DNA from: Halorubellus sp034808145
GTDB lineage: Archaea; Halobacteriota; Halobacteria; Halobacteriales; Natrialbaceae
Length of the DNA stretch: 64,000 bases
Assembly: GCF_034808145.1 (NCBI RefSeq)
Contig: NZ_JAXHGM010000013.1
Coordinates: 27,776 to 91,775 of the forward strand
Reading direction: 5' to 3'
Part shown: positions 54,416-63,485 of the stretch, in pieces
How positions within the stretch are numbered: the stretch's first letter is position 1
Layout: each line of letters starts with the position of its first letter
Notes under the pieces: generated by a model
What the model saw: only the letters and a program-made list of their open reading frames with translations
Database searches by the model: none
Told to the model about the DNA's origin: nothing
Position numbers and translations under genes: made by a program

Positions 54416-55156
54416 GGCACTGTCTAGTTGAGGGATTGAGGAGCGAGCAGGTCGTAGTGAGTGGTGCCTATGACACTCGGAGATCTGCTCAAAGAACGCT
54501 TAGATATCTGGAATCAAGACGCTTGGGAAAACGAGCGCACACCGACACGCGTGCGCTGTTTCGGGGTTCGACTTCACTCGATGGGGCTGTCGTACCGTGA
54601 AGTCGAGGCCGTCTTGGACTGGTTGGGTGTCGATCGCTGTCATCAAGTCGTCTGGAATTGGAAAGAGACGCTTGCTGAGACACAGAGTGACCCGCCGACG
54701 GCAACGCCGTCGGCGGATCGCCGTCGACGAGAAACAGATCACGGTTGACGGTGACGAGAAGTGGCTCTACGCCGCCATCAACACGGAGTCGAAGCTGCTG
54801 TTGGAGGTCGGCGTCTACAGCCGCGGGACTGATCCCGCAGCGACGTTCCTCCATCGACTCACCGAGAAACACGACGTCGCCGACACCGAGTTTCTCGTCG
54901 ATGCTGGTGGCTATCTGACTTCCCTGGCTCGGCGCGAGTTGAGCGGTCAGCTCAACTATAACGAGCGGAACCACATAGAGAAATGGTTACAGACTGTGGC
55001 GATGTGGATCGACCGCTTTCACTCGTTCTAGTGGGGCAGTCAGTCAATCGTGAGACGGTGGCTGCAGCGGTTCAGACACTACTACAACCGACATCAGACG
55101 AATCAGGCATTAGATGGACGAACACCAGCCGTGGAGGTGCTCAACTAAACAGTGCC
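54416..55156 (+). mobile_element. IS6-type element with 17-bp inverted ends
   Basis: The ends GGCACTGTCTAGTTGAG (54416-54432) and, reverse-complemented, GGCACTGTTTAGTTGAG (55140-55156) differ at one base. Length is 741 bp, as in haloarchaeal IS6 elements such as ISH15-like copies. The flanking eight-base sequences are not identical, so a simple insertion footprint is missing. The transposase inside is broken. Confidence 0.82.
54470..55148 (+). pseudogene. Broken IS6-type transposase
   Basis: The first frame (from 54470) gives MTLGDLLKERLDIWNQ and the N-terminal helices. Around 54710 the reading shifts to another frame for AVDEKQITVDGDEKWLYAAIN (first catalytic Asp), EFLVDAGGYL and NHIEKWLQTVAMWIDRFHSF. 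A TAG at 55029-55031 then interrupts before WGSQSIVRRWLQRFRHYYNRHQTNQALDGRTPAVEVLN. One frameshift and one nonsense codon therefore inactivate it. Confidence 0.8.
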
Positions 55157-55209
55157 TTAACACAGCATACGTAAGTGGGTTTCAAATACACGGAGTTCAA
55201 CATATTAGC

Positions 55210-56940
55210 ATGGCAGTTGATGCGTCTCATGCTGACCGGGCTGAAATGCTGCTTGAAGACCCCTCGCTGTTTGAGGAACTCGTTCAGGAGTATGACGATG
55301 GCACGAAGTTCTATGAAAAAACCGCTCGAAAAGTTCCGAGGGTGGACGCTCGGTTTGAGGCGCTCATTGAGTACCACCGCATCTTCATTGACCATGGGCC
55401 ATCGGAGTATATTTATTATCGACTGAACCGGGACACCGCCCGTAGTATTAAGAACATGATACTTGGTGGGAGTCGGGCGGGACGAGCGTACCGAGTCCAC
55501 ACCCTCGCTGAAGCCCAAGACCGTGTTGAAGCATATTGGGAGCTCGGAATGGACGAGACAGCACTCTCACTCACCCGAGTAGTCGAGACCACCCTCGAAG
55601 AAATATACCTCGATGACGACTACCGGAGCCAGGCTTATTCGATTCTCAACACGCTCCTCAACGACGTCACCGACGTCAACCGCGAGGTCATCGAATTCGT
55701 AGCTCGAGCACAACTCGTCGACCGACTCGACAACGGTCAACGAGAGGACCACCAGCGCGCAGCGCTCGAGACGTACCTCAAGCACGTTCCGAATCCGCGT
55801 CCCGAGGCAGAACGATCAGCCGAACAACTCCGTACGGCTGCAGAACAACACGAGTACGGCGACCCGGATCGGCTTGAGTTTCATGAAGCTGCACTTCATC
55901 ACGCAGCGTCCCTCGACGCCCTCTTTGAATACCTCTACGTCCGTAGCAGAGACGTCGCCGAACGGTATCGTCATGCCAGCCGTGACAATCCATCGACAGC
56001 AGAGTTAAGTATAGGCCAGCGCCAATTGGCAGTGCTTCAGGAACTCGACACCGAGTGGGGCCCAGAGCGCGAAGCGTACAGTCGAAGCTATCAACATCTG
56101 CTGCAGGCGCAGCAACACAGCGGGTTCGAATGGCACAGCGAGCAAGACGAACGAAAACGTTCCGCCTCGAATTTCGCGCGGGCCGCCCAAGAGTACCAAC
56201 GGGCTGCTGCAGAAATCGAAGACTGGCACGACCGCAGAAGACTCAAATATCTAAGTAAAGCGTTCCGGCACGCGGCCAATGCAAGCGACACGTGGGAAGC
56301 CAAGCGGGATCTCCACGACAACGCCATCGTCCTCTTGGTCAAGACGGTGCAAAATCAAGACACTGGTCAGGACACGCTTGAGCTCGCACTGAAACGCCAT
56401 GAGTTATGGCGGGGCATTGCCGACGCATATCTCGCACTCAAGAACAACGACCCCGATAGCGCGCACAGTATCGCATTAGAGTGCGAAGACCGCCTTGCTG
56501 ATATTCCACTATATGATTCATCCCCATATCATCTCGACCGCGTCAAACTCCTCGCCGGGGGTCGGCTAATGGAAGCCGAGGGTGACTATGCCGATGCCGC
56601 TGACCACTACGCCTCGTTTGATCGGGAGGACGACTACGTCCTTCTTCATCGTACGCTAGCCCAACTTAAAACGCGAGTTGACGACGGCGATGCCAAGGGA
56701 GCACTTGAACTAGCTGAAGAGGAGTTCAATGACGACTCGTTACTATGTACGACTCTCCGTGTCCTCGCGCAAGAATCAATTGACTCGATTCGGTCTCATG
56801 GCGTCCTTCCAGACGGCCTGATACGAGCCGATTCCGCAAATCAAGAGACAATCGAGTTACTGATATCACTCAACGTGAGCACGAACTCATCAACTCCCGA
56901 ATTATACAATCTGCTGCGTATCGCGTTTCTCGATTTGTAA
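55210..56940 (+). CDS. All-helical repeat protein next to the defence island
   Basis: 576 residues from the ATG at 55210, 53 bp after the IS. The whole chain reads as paired amphipathic helices of tetratricopeptide type (for instance RAYRVHTLAEAQDRVEAYWELGMDETALSLTRVVETTLEEI and YLSKAFRHAANASDTWEAKRDLHDNAIVLLVKTV). No catalytic motif is visible. The frame continues upstream into the IS, so the IS may have removed an original start or N-terminus. Such scaffolds often assemble multi-protein complexes; a role with the adjacent helicase is possible but unproven. Confidence 0.65.
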   Translation: MAVDASHADRAEMLLEDPSLFEELVQEYDDGTKFYEKTARKVPRVDARFEALIEYHRIFIDHGPSEYIYYRLNRDTARSIKNMILGGSRAGRAYRVHTLAEAQDRVEAYWELGMDETALSLTRVVETTLEEIYLDDDYRSQAYSILNTLLNDVTDVNREVIEFVARAQLVDRLDNGQREDHQRAALETYLKHVPNPRPEAERSAEQLRTAAEQHEYGDPDRLEFHEAALHHAASLDALFEYLYVRSRDVAERYRHASRDNPSTAELSIGQRQLAVLQELDTEWGPEREAYSRSYQHLLQAQQHSGFEWHSEQDERKRSASNFARAAQEYQRAAAEIEDWHDRRRLKYLSKAFRHAANASDTWEAKRDLHDNAIVLLVKTVQNQDTGQDTLELALKRHELWRGIADAYLALKNNDPDSAHSIALECEDRLADIPLYDSSPYHLDRVKLLAGGRLMEAEGDYADAADHYASFDREDDYVLLHRTLAQLKTRVDDGDAKGALELAEEEFNDDSLLCTTLRVLAQESIDSIRSHGVLPDGLIRADSANQETIELLISLNVSTNSSTPELYNLLRIAFLDL

Positions 56941-56999
56941 CTACCACCCGTGTTTTCGGCAACTGAACTCTCCTTCTAACCAATAGCAACCAACATCGG

Positions 57000-57425
57000 T
57001 TATAAACTTCGAGACCACTGTTCACGGAGATCGTCAACGACCTCACGGACCTCCTTCCGTTGGACCTCTGTGTACGATTCTTTCGTCGTCGAGGCGTCCT
57101 TGTGCCGAAGTAACTCTGTCGCGGCGCCTGGTTTCTCGACGAAGACCTCGCGGCCGAGCGCTCGCCGTCCCCCGTGAGGCTTGAGATATTCACCATCGAC
57201 ATCGACGTCGGCGAATCCACAAAGGCGTTCCATCACGCGCCGACCACCGTTCGTCGAGAGACTCGGAACGTCCACGTCGTACCTGATACACAGTCCCCCG
57301 ACACCCAGTTCGTCCAGCAGTTCGTCGACGCGATCGTCACCCCGTTGCTTCCGCGCCGCTCGCGAGAGCGTCGGTCGATGTCGCGTCGGGAACACCGGCC
57401 AGTCCTCGGGCACGCTATCGAACAC
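57000..57425 (-). pseudogene. Tyrosine recombinase C-terminal fragment
   Basis: Only the catalytic C-terminus remains: VDVDGEYLKPHGGRRALGREVF (His-x-x-Arg), LLRHKDASTTKESYTEV (second His and the Tyr nucleophile), 141 codons in all. The N-terminal arm-binding and core-binding parts and the first catalytic Arg are missing. It closely resembles the C-terminus of the full integrase 160 bp away, in the same orientation, so it is probably the relic of a related copy. Confidence 0.75.
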
Positions 57426-57586
57426 CTAGGACTCGGAGTAATACGAAACTCTATTCTTCCAAGCTGTAGAAAGCATCCTTTCCCCGTTCGGATGGCGCCG
57501 TAAAGATCTCAGAGAGGCACTGGCAGAGACTCAAGAGACTAGTCTATCGCGGTACGGTGCCGTCGTTCAGGGATTTTGAGCCTGAA

Positions 57587-58693
57587 CTACTTTTCGTCAC
57601 CAAATAGGACGTCTTCGGCCTGCTGTTTCCGGTCCGCTGCCCGAACCTCTCGGTAACTCTCGTGAGTTGTCCCGATGTCCTGGTGCCGGAGCATCTCTTG
57701 TGCTAACTCGGCCTGCTCGCCGTATAGTTCGTGGCCGAGTCCACGCCGGCCACCGTGCGGCTTGAGGTACTCGCCGTCGATGTCGACGTCCGCCGTCTCG
57801 CAGTGCTTTTGCATCAGGTTCCGTGTGGACTGCACGGAGATAGCCCTCGGGTCGGTTCCGCGATCGCGCATGACCGCCATCGGGCCGTCCGCCCTCAGTT
57901 CAGTGTCCACACACCCATCAGCTGCCTCACGCACGTGCGAGTAGAGGTTTGGCGGGTGGAAGGTCATGAAGACCGGCCACGATTCTGGCGGGTCCAGCAG
58001 TCGCTTGTAGCGCTCCAGGCGCGTCCGTGCGGGCTCGAGTATCGACACCTCCTGTCGTTCGCGCGTCTTCCCGAGGACGTCCACGACGCCGGCATCAACG
58101 TCGACGTCGCTCCAGCAGATGCCGTTACGATCGTCATCGTCCGGGTCGCGCACTATCTCCGCCCCACGGGCTCCGCTGTACGCGAGCATGTAGACGAGCG
58201 CCCGATCTCGGTGCACCTCCAGCTGGGCGAGGCGGTCACCAGCGTCGTTTGCCTCGTCGACGACCTTGTCCATGTGCGCGAGCAATCGGTCGCGGACATC
58301 CGCACTCCAATATTGTCGGTCGCTATCGCCCTGGTCCTCGGGGAGTTCCTCGGTGGCGCGTAGCTTCTCGGCTGGATTCTCGGGGATGCGTGCGTCGCGG
58401 ACGCACCACGCAAGCCATGCCCGGACGATGTCGTAGTACGTGTTGGCGCTGCTGGCCGCGAGTTCGTCGGCGTCGACGCGGTCAGCGAGGTCCTGGGCGT
58501 AGCGACGGCAGTCCGTTTCGGTGACGCTCTCGAGTTCGTGGACGCCTCGATCGCGGACGAACTCGGCGAAGTCTGTGAGCACGAATTTTGAGTTGCGTGC
58601 GTAGTTCCCGGAGTCGACGCGCTTGAGCCGTGCGCGGATGGCGTCTTCGAGCGTGCTACCGCCGGGGTTAGCCCCCTCAGGTTGCCGTTCCAT
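57587..58693 (-). CDS. Tyrosine recombinase / integrase
   Basis: 368 residues. A SAM-like core-binding domain occupies about 12-115 (RLKRVDSGNYARNSKFVLTDFAEFVRDRGVHELESVTETDCRRYAQDL). The catalytic residues are visible in order: Arg176 in YSGARGAEI, Lys209 in VLGKTRERQEVS, His313 and Arg316 in KPHGGRRG, His337 in MLRHQDIGTT and Tyr347 in HESY. These enzymes integrate or resolve plasmids and viral genomes. No att site could be identified. The adjacent truncated copy suggests earlier integrations at this spot. Confidence 0.9.
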   Translation of the reverse strand: MERQPEGANPGGSTLEDAIRARLKRVDSGNYARNSKFVLTDFAEFVRDRGVHELESVTETDCRRYAQDLADRVDADELAASSANTYYDIVRAWLAWCVRDARIPENPAEKLRATEELPEDQGDSDRQYWSADVRDRLLAHMDKVVDEANDAGDRLAQLEVHRDRALVYMLAYSGARGAEIVRDPDDDDRNGICWSDVDVDAGVVDVLGKTRERQEVSILEPARTRLERYKRLLDPPESWPVFMTFHPPNLYSHVREAADGCVDTELRADGPMAVMRDRGTDPRAISVQSTRNLMQKHCETADVDIDGEYLKPHGGRRGLGHELYGEQAELAQEMLRHQDIGTTHESYREVRAADRKQQAEDVLFGDEK

Positions 58694-59182
58694 CCTTCGT
58701 GCTTCCCCTACAGCGTGGGGGTACTAGTATCTGGTTGCTCTTTGTGTCCTAAGCGAAACCAAACATCTGTATCTTAATTCCGCCATTCTAGGCCTTCTAC
58801 CTCCATTGAAGGCAGGAATAAGAGTATATTAAACTGTATATCGCTATACGGAATGGTGGCCGGGGATTGTGAATGACGCGGAATGATCCATAACGAGGTC
58901 AGCTGCCCTCGTCCCGACGGTAACGCTGGTGATCATGCCCAGAGCGATTCGTCCGTATAGTGCCATGACGAAGTTCGACGGTTCGACCTCTAAGACGGTA
59001 CCTCGGTTGAACTGATTATGGACGCCCCATATCTCAATGGCTTCTCCTTCCTTGTGAACGCGTAATACGGTTCGCTACTAAGCGGAACGGACGATTGATT
59101 TGTGACGCCCTCAGGCACCTCACTCAGACTTCCTGTACCCGGCCCGGCCCATGGAACAACCGGTACTCCAAATCCCCAATCT
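58694..59182. other. Intergenic stretch upstream of the iterons
   Basis: About 490 bp with no gene. It is moderately AT-rich (for example 58800-58860) and leads into the 13-bp repeat clusters. No strong repeat was seen here. Confidence 0.45.
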
Positions 59183-59556
59183 TCTATAACGGCTTTCTGT
59201 AACAGTTATCTGTTACAGAGATTCGTGATGGCTGTGGCCTCTACAGTTTGCCTGTGAGTTTCTGGATCGTCCGGATCAGGGCCGGTACAGAAGTCTGTTA
59301 CAGACGCCCGGTACAGTCAGCCCTTGCAAAGGCCAGCCCAGGCGCACAAATGTCTGGGGCAACCATCCACCACATATATCTGCACCGTATTTCTGTAACG
59401 GCTGTCTGTCCCGGGAGTCTGTAACGGATATTTGCCCTCCTTCCAGTTGCGTTTTTGCAGGAAACCCAGGAGCCAGTATCCCATAGAGCCGTTGCAGACA
59501 TGAGGGACGGATGTCTGTAATAGGTATCTATCTGTAATGTCTGTCTGTAACGTCTG
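59183..59556. repeat. 13-bp iteron clusters upstream of parA
   Basis: Units beginning TCTGTAAC or TCTGTTAC recur with exactly 13-bp spacing in clusters: 59183, 59196 and 59209; 59392, 59405 and 59418; 59531 and 59544, with another at 59514. A third cluster at 59281-59319 carries GGTACAG, TCTGTTACAG and GGTACAG, again 13 bp apart. The array ends 39 bp before parA. This fits a centromere-like partition site or an iteron origin. Confidence 0.75.
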
Positions 59557-59594
59557 ACACAGACTTATGGCACAAGAGCCCGGAAGGTGGTACT

Positions 59595-60590
59595 ATGATA
59601 ACAGCCGTGGTCTACTCAGAGTCAGGTGGGACGTACAAGACGACGATGACGGCGAACCTCGCCGTTGCACTTGAGCGAATGGGTCAAAACACGCTTGTAA
59701 TCGACCTCGATCCACAGGAGGGTAATTTGACGAGCCTGTTCGAGGCCGGTGAGAACCGAAACGACCCCAACGCAGACAACCTCGTTAAGCACATCCTGGA
59801 TATGCCGGACGGGGACTTCCACGACCTCATCGAAACGACATCGGAAGGCGTCGATATCATCCCGAGTCACGACATGCTCGGGGACTTCACCTCCAACCTC
59901 GAGCAGAAAATCTCCTACGAAACGGGGATGCAAAACATGAGTCGCGACGAGTATCCCCGCTTCGAACTGTTGTACGATCTCCTCTGGAACACCCACGAAC
60001 TCAACAAGGAATACGACGCAATCCTCATCGACCCGAACGCACGCGCCGAAGACCTCCTCTACAACGCTATCTTCGCGCTCCGAACACTCGTCGCACCCGT
60101 CAAACCCGCAGGGAAAGGCAACCTCAGCCTCGACGGCCTCGGCGAACTCGTCGGGAACATGGAAGCCCAGCTCAACATCGAAATTGGGCTTTCTTGTGTG
60201 GTGCCCTCTGGCGTCGGCCAAACCAATGCCCACCAGCAGTACCAACAACAGTTCGAGGCGACCGACGCATTCGCAACGCCAGTCACGATCGGGAACAGAG
60301 AAAGCCTCATGGATGCGATGTGGGAGGCACACGGCTCGGCGTTCAAAGTCGTCGAAGAACGATGGAAAACCTTCGAGCGGGACGGAGAGATGGTCAGTGA
60401 ACCGGGACAACGGCGCGTCCGCGACAGAGAAATCGAGACACTGCAGAAACTCGCGACGCTCGCCCAGTTCGTTGCCACAGAGACGTTCGACGCAACAGTG
60501 GACCCGATACTTGAACTCGACATTCAAGACTCCGAAAATCGGACTCTCGATCTGAGTACGCCCGACACCACGGAGGCGACCACCGCATGA
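59595..60590 (+). CDS. parA: ParA-family partitioning ATPase
   Basis: 331 residues. The deviant Walker A reads SESGGTYKTTMTANLAVAL (about 8-26): the usual leading Lys is Ser and one Gly is Tyr, but the Lys-Thr-Thr core remains. Walker B is LVIDLDPQEGNLTSLF (about 34-49). The later YDAILIDPNARAEDLLYNAIFA and VAPVKPAGKGN segments fit MinD/ParA ATPases. ParA drives plasmid segregation by ATP-dependent DNA binding. The next gene overlaps it by four bases and the iterons are upstream, the usual parABS layout. Confidence 0.85.
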   Translation: MITAVVYSESGGTYKTTMTANLAVALERMGQNTLVIDLDPQEGNLTSLFEAGENRNDPNADNLVKHILDMPDGDFHDLIETTSEGVDIIPSHDMLGDFTSNLEQKISYETGMQNMSRDEYPRFELLYDLLWNTHELNKEYDAILIDPNARAEDLLYNAIFALRTLVAPVKPAGKGNLSLDGLGELVGNMEAQLNIEIGLSCVVPSGVGQTNAHQQYQQQFEATDAFATPVTIGNRESLMDAMWEAHGSAFKVVEERWKTFERDGEMVSEPGQRRVRDREIETLQKLATLAQFVATETFDATVDPILELDIQDSENRTLDLSTPDTTEATTA

Positions 60591-61072
60591 ACAACTTCAA
60601 ATCCGGGTCCGGAAACCTCGACTTCGGGGCGGACGATGACGATGCCGATGCCAACGAATCCGAACCAGAGAGCACCCTTGCGGAATCCACCACTGATGAC
60701 GCTGGGGCAGAAGCAGACTCCAACGTGATCCCAGAGACGGAAAGCACTCCCGCCCCGAACAGTCCGGGAAGGGACCGACCCGAACAGTCCACCACCAACG
60801 ACCCTTCCTCGAGCACTACGAGCGAACACAACTACCCGTATTTCGTCCGACGGAGTAACGTCGGCGACGAACGGGACAAGCGCCTCGAGATCCACGTCCG
60901 AGAACAAGTCTCTGACGAAGAGGGGAAGTTCCGGAACCAGCTCGCAGAGATTCTCGACACCAACGAGGTCTCGAAGACGGACGCCCGTGAATTCGCACTC
61001 CTCGCTGCATTCCAGCATCCAGAACAGGTCGCCGAACTCATGCAGGAGGAAGGCTTCGGAGCTGTGAACTAG
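60587..61072 (+). CDS. ParA partner protein, ParB-like role
   Basis: 161 residues, overlapping parA by the ATGA. The first 85 residues are acidic, Ser/Thr/Glu-rich and disordered (ADDDDADANESEPESTLAESTT). The last 75 form a helical domain (RDKRLEIHVREQVSDEEGKFRNQLAEILDTNEVSKTDAREFALLAAFQHPEQVAELMQEEGF) that could bind DNA as a ribbon-helix-helix or similar fold. No ParB motif is visible. Position next to parA suggests it is the centromere-binding partner. Confidence 0.65.
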   Translation: MNNFKSGSGNLDFGADDDDADANESEPESTLAESTTDDAGAEADSNVIPETESTPAPNSPGRDRPEQSTTNDPSSSTTSEHNYPYFVRRSNVGDERDKRLEIHVREQVSDEEGKFRNQLAEILDTNEVSKTDAREFALLAAFQHPEQVAELMQEEGFGAVN

Positions 61073-61176
61073 CCTGTAAAAGTCGAGTGAGAGCAAGGGG
61101 TACACCTCTATCGATGTGTTCTCCAGAAGGGTGGTTGCCGCCTAGCGTTGAGGAGTCGCACTTTCGATAGGGCTCG

Positions 61177-62124
61177 TCAGTAGTGTTGTATGCGGTCGTA
61201 GAATACACCGTGGAACTGTTCACCCATCTCTAGCATCCACTCGGTATACTCGTCCCAGCGTGTTTCATCTTGGACGTCAACGTGTTTGGTGGCGGTGATC
61301 TTGCTGCGGGCTTTGCCCGCTCGTGTCTCCTCTGGCTCTTCCCATGCAACCTCTTGGCCGAGCTGGCTCTCGATTGCCTCCCGCTCGCCAGCGAGGTGGT
61401 GGTATAGGTCGGCGTCGTCCCGAATGACGAGTGCGACGCCGAGTTCGTTCTCGGTGGCTTTGATGGTGAACTGGAGTTCGACACCCGCCTTCCCAATCGG
61501 GTTGTTATAATAGTAGTCGGGGAATGGTTTGCGAGCGCTCAATACTGAGTTCTCATCTTCGATGCGATCACGGAAAGCCGTCCAGTACTCTTCGCGCAAC
61601 GTCTCCGTATCGCTCAGTTCGTTCTCCGACCGTTGGGCTTTCTCTTTCCACTCACTTGGCTCCGCAATCGGATTCAAGCGAACTGCAGGCTCGGAGTCAC
61701 CGATCCGCCAGACCTCCAGCCGAATCGCAAACAAGTCGACACCTTCCCGACTATTCTCATTCAGCCATTGCATCGCATCGCGATGTTCGTCGTAGAATCG
61801 GGGGGCAATCCAGACGATGATGTCGGCATTCACACCCGAAGCGTACGCGATCGATTTCCCAAGATGGTCATGGTCAGAGGATTGGAGTTGATTCTCGATT
61901 ATCACTTTGCGGTTGTCATCAACTACCTCTGCGAAGATGTCGACGTTATATCGGCCGACACTCTTCTCTTCCTCGAGCACTGCAAGATCCAGTTCCAGGG
62001 CTTCTTCTAACTTTGAGGCGGGTTCTGCACGAATCTCGTCTGCCAGCCATGGCGTGAAATCGTCGGCTTCGTGTTCCCAATACGAGCGTACCTCCTGTGA
62101 TTCCAGGGACCCAAACTCGGGCAT
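61177..62124 (-). CDS. DUF4268-type nuclease-like protein
   Basis: 315 residues. The N-terminal half has a restriction-endonuclease-like fold: RYNVDIFAEVVDDNRKVIIENQLQSSDHDHLGKSIAYASGV, with Asp62, Glu77 and Gln79 in place of the usual D-ExK. The second half fits the DUF4268 domain: FRDRIEDENSVLSARKPFPDYYYNNPIG, then ELGVALVIRDDADLYHHLAGEREAIESQLGQEVAWEE. Such proteins occur in mobile and defence regions; the substrate is unknown. Confidence 0.75.
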   Translation of the reverse strand: MPEFGSLESQEVRSYWEHEADDFTPWLADEIRAEPASKLEEALELDLAVLEEEKSVGRYNVDIFAEVVDDNRKVIIENQLQSSDHDHLGKSIAYASGVNADIIVWIAPRFYDEHRDAMQWLNENSREGVDLFAIRLEVWRIGDSEPAVRLNPIAEPSEWKEKAQRSENELSDTETLREEYWTAFRDRIEDENSVLSARKPFPDYYYNNPIGKAGVELQFTIKATENELGVALVIRDDADLYHHLAGEREAIESQLGQEVAWEEPEETRAGKARSKITATKHVDVQDETRWDEYTEWMLEMGEQFHGVFYDRIQHY

Positions 62125-62271
62125 ACTGCCCTCCTTACCAGCCAGTTATAAAAACATCCCCTGCCCCAGAACTATTGAGACGATGGCTGCAGGACGTATC
62201 TTCGTGAATCACGGGGAATCGAGAATTACCTCATTCGTTGGTTAACGCAAACAGTCACGGTCCTACCGTCC

Positions 62272-62820
62272 TCAGGGAAGGTCTTCTGCCACGTCGACGA
62301 GTTCCTCCTCGGTCTGCCAGCGATACAGCCGCCCCTCCTGGTCGAACAACTCGAAGACGCCATCCTGCATCCAGCCAAAGGAGTGCTCTTCGTCCTCGTA
62401 CTCTCGCTTCAGGACGTGGCTCTTCGCGAAGAACTCCGTCGTGCCGACGAGTAGGCCTTGCTCAACGAGGAAGTCACTCGGCTCTTTCTCAGCGACGCCG
62501 ACAAGGTGGGTCACGATGTCGGCGATCAGGCAGAACTTCTGAATGCTGTTGTCCCACTCGCCGCGAATATCGACCATCCGGAATGCGTAGGCGTCCTGAC
62601 GACGGTTGAGGCGGTCGACCACCAGGTTTAGGCGGCGAATCGGCTCCCGGTCATAGTTCCCGAGTACGAAGTACGACCGCTTGTTCTCGTAGACGGGGGT
62701 CAGCTCGCTTAGAGCATGGAGAATCTCCTCGTTGTCAGCGAGCGAGATCTCTTCGTCGTCGAGTTGGTCCTTCGCGCTCGTGAGAACCTCCTCGGGGACG
62801 GGCGGCTCCTCCTTGGACAT
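62272..62820 (-). CDS. Hypothetical protein of plasmid regions
   Basis: 182 residues with no recognised motif. Segments include ENKRSYFVLGNYDREPIRRLNLVVDRLNRRQDAYAFRMVDIRGEWDNSIQKFCLIADIVTHLVGVAEKEPSDFLVEQGLLVGT, which read as strands and helices of an alpha/beta fold. It is divergent from a winged-helix regulator, with a shared control region of repeated TTTACTCCA boxes, so the two are probably co-regulated. Confidence 0.6.
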   Translation of the reverse strand: MSKEEPPVPEEVLTSAKDQLDDEEISLADNEEILHALSELTPVYENKRSYFVLGNYDREPIRRLNLVVDRLNRRQDAYAFRMVDIRGEWDNSIQKFCLIADIVTHLVGVAEKEPSDFLVEQGLLVGTTEFFAKSHVLKREYEDEEHSFGWMQDGVFELFDQEGRLYRWQTEEELVDVAEDLP

Positions 62821-62855
62821 ATACGAACCCCCTCATCGCCGTGTGATATGGTTTA

Positions 62856-62918
62856 TGGAGTAAATCACCAGCTCAACTAAGCGTGGTTTACTCCAGAGTG
62901 GTTTACTCCAGGGTAAAC
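62856..62918. promoter_or_regulatory. Operator repeats between divergent genes
   Basis: TGGAGTAAA (62856-62864) faces two direct copies of TTTACTCCA (62887-62895 and 62902-62910), and GTTTAC with GTAAAC (62901-62918) forms a palindrome. The TATA-like CTTATTTCTA (62921-62930) precedes the leaderless ATG at 62949. Probably the site of the winged-helix protein. Confidence 0.6.
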
Positions 62919-62948
62919 TACTTATTTCTAGGCCGTATATCTTGTCGT

Positions 62949-63362
62949 ATGAGCACTGACTTGGGGACTTCTGAGGGGGTGGAATCCCGCGAACTCGTCC
63001 ACTTCGTCACCCAGCAGACGCGGTTCGCGCTGATCAACAACATCCTCCAGCACCCCGACCAGCTGCCCTCGATGTACGAACTCGAGGAGCTCAACCCCAG
63101 CGTGAGCGACGCCACCGTCTACAAGCATATTCAGAAACTCATCGACGCTGGCATCGTCAAGGAGGTGGCGCTGGACGACGACCAGCGCCGGCAAGGCTAT
63201 CCCTGGAAGTTCTACGGACTCACCGACGAGGGTCGAGACTTCCTGGCGGAGCACAACCTGCTCGCTGCGGAGGAGACACTCCAGCAGATCTACGACACCA
63301 TCTCCGACAAGCCCGAGAAGATGGTCAAGTACGAAAACGCACCCCGTCCCGACAGCGTCTAA
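62949..63362 (+). CDS. Winged-helix transcriptional regulator
   Basis: 137 residues from the ATG at 62949. A wHTH domain is visible: FVTQQTRFALINNILQHPDQLPSMYELEELNPSVSDATVYKHIQKLIDAGIVKEVALDDDQRRQGYPWKFYGLTDEGRDFL (about 18-100), followed by a helical tail. This haloarchaeal ArsR/PadR-like type usually represses its own operon. The divergent gene and the repeated boxes between them fit such control. Confidence 0.82.
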   Translation: MSTDLGTSEGVESRELVHFVTQQTRFALINNILQHPDQLPSMYELEELNPSVSDATVYKHIQKLIDAGIVKEVALDDDQRRQGYPWKFYGLTDEGRDFLAEHNLLAAEETLQQIYDTISDKPEKMVKYENAPRPDSV

Positions 63363-63428
63363 CGCCACATTCTCTTCCGGAATAGCTTGCTAACCGTGCT
63401 CTTCAGACCGTGGCAAGACGATATCTGA

Positions 63429-63469
63429 TTAACCAACAAATCTATGCCGATAGGGTCGTTGTTGGTTAA
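63429..63469. promoter_or_regulatory. 41-bp inverted repeat, copy 2
   Basis: TTAACCAACA, a 19-nt spacer and GTTGTTGGTTAA, identical in arms and spacing to 18238-18278. It ends 17 bp before the next start codon. A single half-copy GTTGGTTAAC also lies at 62237-62246. Confidence 0.65.
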
Positions 63470-63485
63470 CACGAGGCGACCGCTC

